Origin: Bin87 sp034421995
Lineage (GTDB): Bacteria > Chloroflexota > Dehalococcoidia > Lucifugimonadales > UBA3495
Direction: 5' to 3'
Assembly: GCA_034421995.1 (NCBI GenBank)
Contig: DAOUJY010000025.1
Location: forward strand, 1 to 64,000
Length of the DNA: 64,000 nt
The position numbers were made by a program, and so were the translations under genes. A model generated the notes under the pieces. That model saw nothing but the letters and a program-made list of their open reading frames with translations, did not search any database and was not told the origin of the DNA. This document shows positions 61,169-64,000 of the stretch, piece after piece. Each line of letters starts with the position of its first letter. The stretch's first letter is position 1.

Positions 61169-62209
61169 TCAGCGACCGCCCCGCTGGTTGCCATCGTTGC
61201 CGCCCCGATCATTGGGCGGGGCGCCCGTCATCATGCGGCGGGCGCGGTCAGCCCAACCTCCGAGGAACATTTGCCCCATGGACTGGCTGAACGTCGGGTA
61301 TTCCGGTGTGTTCTCCATTTCCCGCGCCTTCGGGTTCACCTCACCGGCCAGCCACTTGTTGCGCGCCAGGCGGGCATCCTCAAACATATCACCGACGGCA
61401 TCGGTATCGGGGGGAGCGCCGTCGGTGTCCAGCAGTTTGCGGTATTCGTATAGTTCCCGTATAAACGCGTCGATCCAGGCGACGATGGGCTGGGCGTTGC
61501 TGATGCAGATGTCCCGGTGCATGATGGGATCGCCGGAAGCCAGCCGGGTGATGTCGCGATACCCGGAAGACGCCAATTGGCCGATGTCGGCCCAGTTGGC
61601 TGACTTGCTGGTGCATCCGACCAGGGCGGTGGACAGGACGAAGGGCAGATGACTTACCGCGGCGACGAAACTATCGTGTTCGTCAACGCTGATAAAATAC
61701 GGGACTCCTCCCACCGCCTCGGCCAGGGTGGAGATTTCCCCCACCGCCCGTTGGCTCGCCCTGGGACTGGGTATTACGCAGTAGGGCTTGCCGGCAAACA
61801 TTTGGCCGTCGGCATTTTCCGGCCCGGGGGTTTCGCGCCCGGCCATTGGATGCCCACCCACAAAGTCAACGGATTCGGGCAGCAATTCGTCCGCCCACTG
61901 CAACACCTGGGTTTTGGTGCTGCCCACGTCGGTGACGACGCAGCCCTCCGGCAGGTAGGCCGCCATGCCCTCCATCAGCTCGCGCATTGCCAATACCGGG
62001 GTGGCCAGCACGATGATGTCCGCCTCCGCAATGGCGTTGCCAAGACGCGAATCCACCCGGTCGAAAGCCTGGCGTTTCTGCGCGCCGGAACGCGCGGCGG
62101 ATTCCGCGTCGGTTCCAACCACCGTCAGGTTGCGCAGCGACGAGCCTCGCAAAGCCAATCCCAACGAGGTGCCGATGAGTCCGGTTCCAATTACGGTAAC
62201 TTGCGCCAC
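61169..62209 (-). CDS. tyrA: Prephenate dehydrogenase
   Basis: 346 residues from GTG 62209; the frame continues upstream without support. NAD motif VIGTGLIGTSLGLAL, catalytic-site segments VTDVGSTK and GGHPMAGRETPG, and AVSHLPFVLSTAL. It oxidatively decarboxylates prephenate in tyrosine synthesis. No ACT domain is fused; instead a Gly/Arg/Asn-rich tail (DRGGNDGNQRGGR) ends the protein. Clustered with aroA as an aromatic amino-acid operon. Confidence 0.9.
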   Translation of the reverse strand: MAQVTVIGTGLIGTSLGLALRGSSLRNLTVVGTDAESAARSGAQKRQAFDRVDSRLGNAIAEADIIVLATPVLAMRELMEGMAAYLPEGCVVTDVGSTKTQVLQWADELLPESVDFVGGHPMAGRETPGPENADGQMFAGKPYCVIPSPRASQRAVGEISTLAEAVGGVPYFISVDEHDSFVAAVSHLPFVLSTALVGCTSKSANWADIGQLASSGYRDITRLASGDPIMHRDICISNAQPIVAWIDAFIRELYEYRKLLDTDGAPPDTDAVGDMFEDARLARNKWLAGEVNPKAREMENTPEYPTFSQSMGQMFLGGWADRARRMMTGAPPNDRGGNDGNQRGGR

Positions 62210-62385
62210 TGCTATATCCGTCAAATACGAGGTTGCGCCTAGTGTACAACATCCGCAACCGCTGGTAAAACGACCCCGGCAAAACAAGGACGCCAGGGTT
62301 GACAAACCATTGCCACCGCTCTACGGTGCTTCCGACGCTGTTTTTATGCCATCGCCCGCTGTCCGCTCTGGCGGAGGTAATAGTC

Positions 62386-63705
62386 ATGGTTGCCGCTGAC
62401 GAGATTCCGACCGCCATCAGTGGTTCGGAACGGAACGAAAACGCCCCCTATATCCAGGTGAGTTCCGTCTGGAAAGTGTTCGGAAAAAACCCCGACCGCG
62501 TTCTGGACCCCCAATACGTCGGCCGGGATAAGGCCTTCTTCCAGGCCGAATTCGGGAATGTCATCGGACTCCAGGATGTCTCCTTCGACGTGGATCGAGG
62601 TGAAACCTTCGTCATCATGGGCCTGTCGGGGAGCGGAAAGTCCACCATGGTGCGCTGTCTGATTCGCCTCATTGAACCCACTGCGGGCGCAATCATAATC
62701 GCCGGCGAAAACATCACCGGGATGACGGACAAGGAGCTGATTGAGTTCCGGCGCAAAAAAATCGCCATGGTCTTCCAGCATTATGGCCTCATGCCACACC
62801 GCAACGTCATTGAAAACGCCGGCTGGGGTCTTGAAGTTCAGGGCGTAAAGAAACCCGAACGGGACGCCCGCACCCGCGAAGTTCTGGCCCTGGTCGGCCT
62901 GGCCGGGTGGGAAGACGCTTACCCACGCCAACTTTCGGGCGGCATGCAGCAACGCGTCGGCCTAGCCCGCGCCTTGGCCGTGGACCCCGACATCCTTCTG
63001 ATGGACGAACCGTTCAGCGGGCTGGACCCGTTGATCCGGCGCCAGATGCAGGATGAACTGCTGCGGCTGCAAACGGAACTGCACAAAACAATCGTCTTCA
63101 TCACCCACGACCTCAACGAAGCCTTGAAGCTGGGCGACCGCATCGCCATCATGCACGACGGCAAGGTCGCGCAAATCGGGTCTCCTGAAGACATCGTACT
63201 GCGACCCGAAGACGAGTACGTGGGCGACTTCACCCAGGATGTGCGCCTGGAGACCATCCTCACGGCCGCAAAGGTCATGGTCAGCCCCAAGGCCACTATC
63301 ATGGGCCACCAGGGACCCCGGGCCGCCCTGCACACCATCGGCAGCAGCGACGGCGACGCCGCCTGGATGGTGGACCGGCAGGAACGGTACATCGGCCTGC
63401 TGTCCATCACCAACGCCGAGCGCGCGTTGCGTGCCGGCGTCAAACGATTTGACGAGGCTTGGGATTATGTGGACCGGGAATACGCTCCCGTTGCGCCGAC
63501 GACCTCGTTTGACGAACTCATCCCACTGGCTATGTCCAGCGACTATCCAATCCCGGTTACGGACGACCACAACCTTCTGATCGGAGAGGTGCATCGCAGC
63601 GCCCTCGCTGAGGCGATAGCGGAAACCTCCGGCGCCGACCAGGATTACGAAGCCAACGCCGCCGCCAATGCGGCCCTTGCCGCGGAGTCCTCTCCAACAT
63701 CTTGA
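62386..63705 (+). CDS. Glycine betaine/proline-type ABC transporter ATPase
   Basis: 439 residues from ATG 62386, with GGAGG 8 nt upstream. Walker A GLSGSGKST, signature LSGGMQQRVGLARAL and Walker B ILLMDEPFSGLDP. The N-terminal extension before the first strand and RFGxxP-like QHYGLMPHRNVIEN loop, plus two C-terminal CBS-like repeats (DRQERYIGLLSITNAERAL; DDHNLLIGEVHRSAL), are typical of OpuAA/ProV. It powers uptake of compatible solutes; permease genes may lie beyond the next gene. Confidence 0.9.
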   Translation: MVAADEIPTAISGSERNENAPYIQVSSVWKVFGKNPDRVLDPQYVGRDKAFFQAEFGNVIGLQDVSFDVDRGETFVIMGLSGSGKSTMVRCLIRLIEPTAGAIIIAGENITGMTDKELIEFRRKKIAMVFQHYGLMPHRNVIENAGWGLEVQGVKKPERDARTREVLALVGLAGWEDAYPRQLSGGMQQRVGLARALAVDPDILLMDEPFSGLDPLIRRQMQDELLRLQTELHKTIVFITHDLNEALKLGDRIAIMHDGKVAQIGSPEDIVLRPEDEYVGDFTQDVRLETILTAAKVMVSPKATIMGHQGPRAALHTIGSSDGDAAWMVDRQERYIGLLSITNAERALRAGVKRFDEAWDYVDREYAPVAPTTSFDELIPLAMSSDYPIPVTDDHNLLIGEVHRSALAEAIAETSGADQDYEANAAANAALAAESSPTS

Positions 63706-63726
63706 TAGGGTTTCGAAAAACAGACG

Positions 63727-64000
63727 ATGTCCATTCGTTACGGCGTGAGCCTGCTCACGGATCCTGATTTTACCGCCCGGGCCTACCGGGCCCGGCAGCT
63801 GATCTGCGGCCAATACGCCTGTTGGGCCGCCGAAATGCACATGGTTCATCTGCCCATGTCGGACTATTTCCCTTTCGACGGCGCTGACGACCCCGACGCC
63901 GAAATCCTGCTGGCGGCAGAGTTGGAGCAACTGGCCGACCGCTACCGACGGGTGTCGCCGCGCTTTCCCATTTTCAACCGCGGCATCACCACGACCCGCC
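63727..64000 (+). CDS. N-terminal part of an unrecognised protein (truncated by window end)
   Basis: From ATG 63727 the frame stays open to the window edge, giving 91 residues. It starts MSIRYGVSLLTDPDFTARAY and contains CGQYACWAAEMHMVHLPMSDYF. The overall look is slightly like 2H phosphoesterase/2'-5' RNA ligase-type proteins, but the diagnostic HxT/S pairs are not visible in this part. It begins 21 nt after the ATPase and is probably in the same operon. Confidence 0.6.
   Translation, partial: MSIRYGVSLLTDPDFTARAYRARQLICGQYACWAAEMHMVHLPMSDYFPFDGADDPDAEILLAAELEQLADRYRRVSPRFPIFNRGITTTR

Overview
The window is high-GC bacterial DNA. An Alternative Complex III operon, a cytochrome c maturation operon, flavin-dependent oxidative catabolism genes and lipoprotein-rich iron genes together suggest a Chloroflexota member, possibly SAR202-like. 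That taxonomic placement is inference: there is no rRNA or other marker here. Genes are dense and mostly in short same-strand operons.

Layout. 1-9.1 kb: end of an unknown gene, then an ACIII (act) operon with a small membrane protein, a pentaheme ActA, ActB split into two genes, two NrfD-like subunits, two ActD copies and a monoheme ActE. 9.1-11.2 kb: a DNA methyltransferase with a PD-(D/E)XK nuclease, inserted between the act operon and a ccm operon (ccmH, ccmF, small membrane proteins, thioredoxin; 11.2-16.3 kb). 16.3-21 kb: ROK kinase, SDR, small membrane proteins, two Opp/Dpp ATPases. 21-26.5 kb: an oxidative catabolism cluster (substrate-binding-like protein, a broken paralogue-like gene, luciferase-like and acyl-CoA-dehydrogenase-like flavoproteins, beta-propeller lactonase). 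26.5-29.3 kb: tRNA-Ala, nitroreductase, an HTTM/vitamin K carboxylase-like protein.

29.3-32.8 kb is an AT-richer accessory island: two small genes behind a duplicated leader of about 105 bp, a CxxC protein, an odd tRNA with a serine anticodon but no long variable arm, a frameshifted TM2-like gene, a small lipoprotein, an IS1-like transposase and a possible 26-residue membrane peptide. 32.8-44.4 kb is an iron-handling region: imelysin, di-heme DUF1111 protein and imelysin, divergent from a three-domain fusion (flippase-like membrane region, phosphodiesterase, GT2), a two-domain FEA1-like lipoprotein and an iron(III)-binding protein.

44.4-64 kb holds housekeeping and transport genes: a membrane glycosyltransferase, an epimerase, pyrF, DUF951, two MFS transporters, a BtuF-like protein, a flavin reductase, a threonine synthase-NIL-ThiS group, a small RelA/SpoT protein with an unknown partner, a second Opp/Dpp ATPase pair, lipA, gmk, aroA, tyrA, a glycine-betaine-type ATPase and a truncated gene at the right edge.

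Three kinds of dispersed palindrome recur: a GTAGGGGCGACC element that lies in the same frame inside three coding regions, a GTCATTCCGGCG module nested inside locus-specific inverted repeats, and a TCAGAATCAGGATT element at gene ends.
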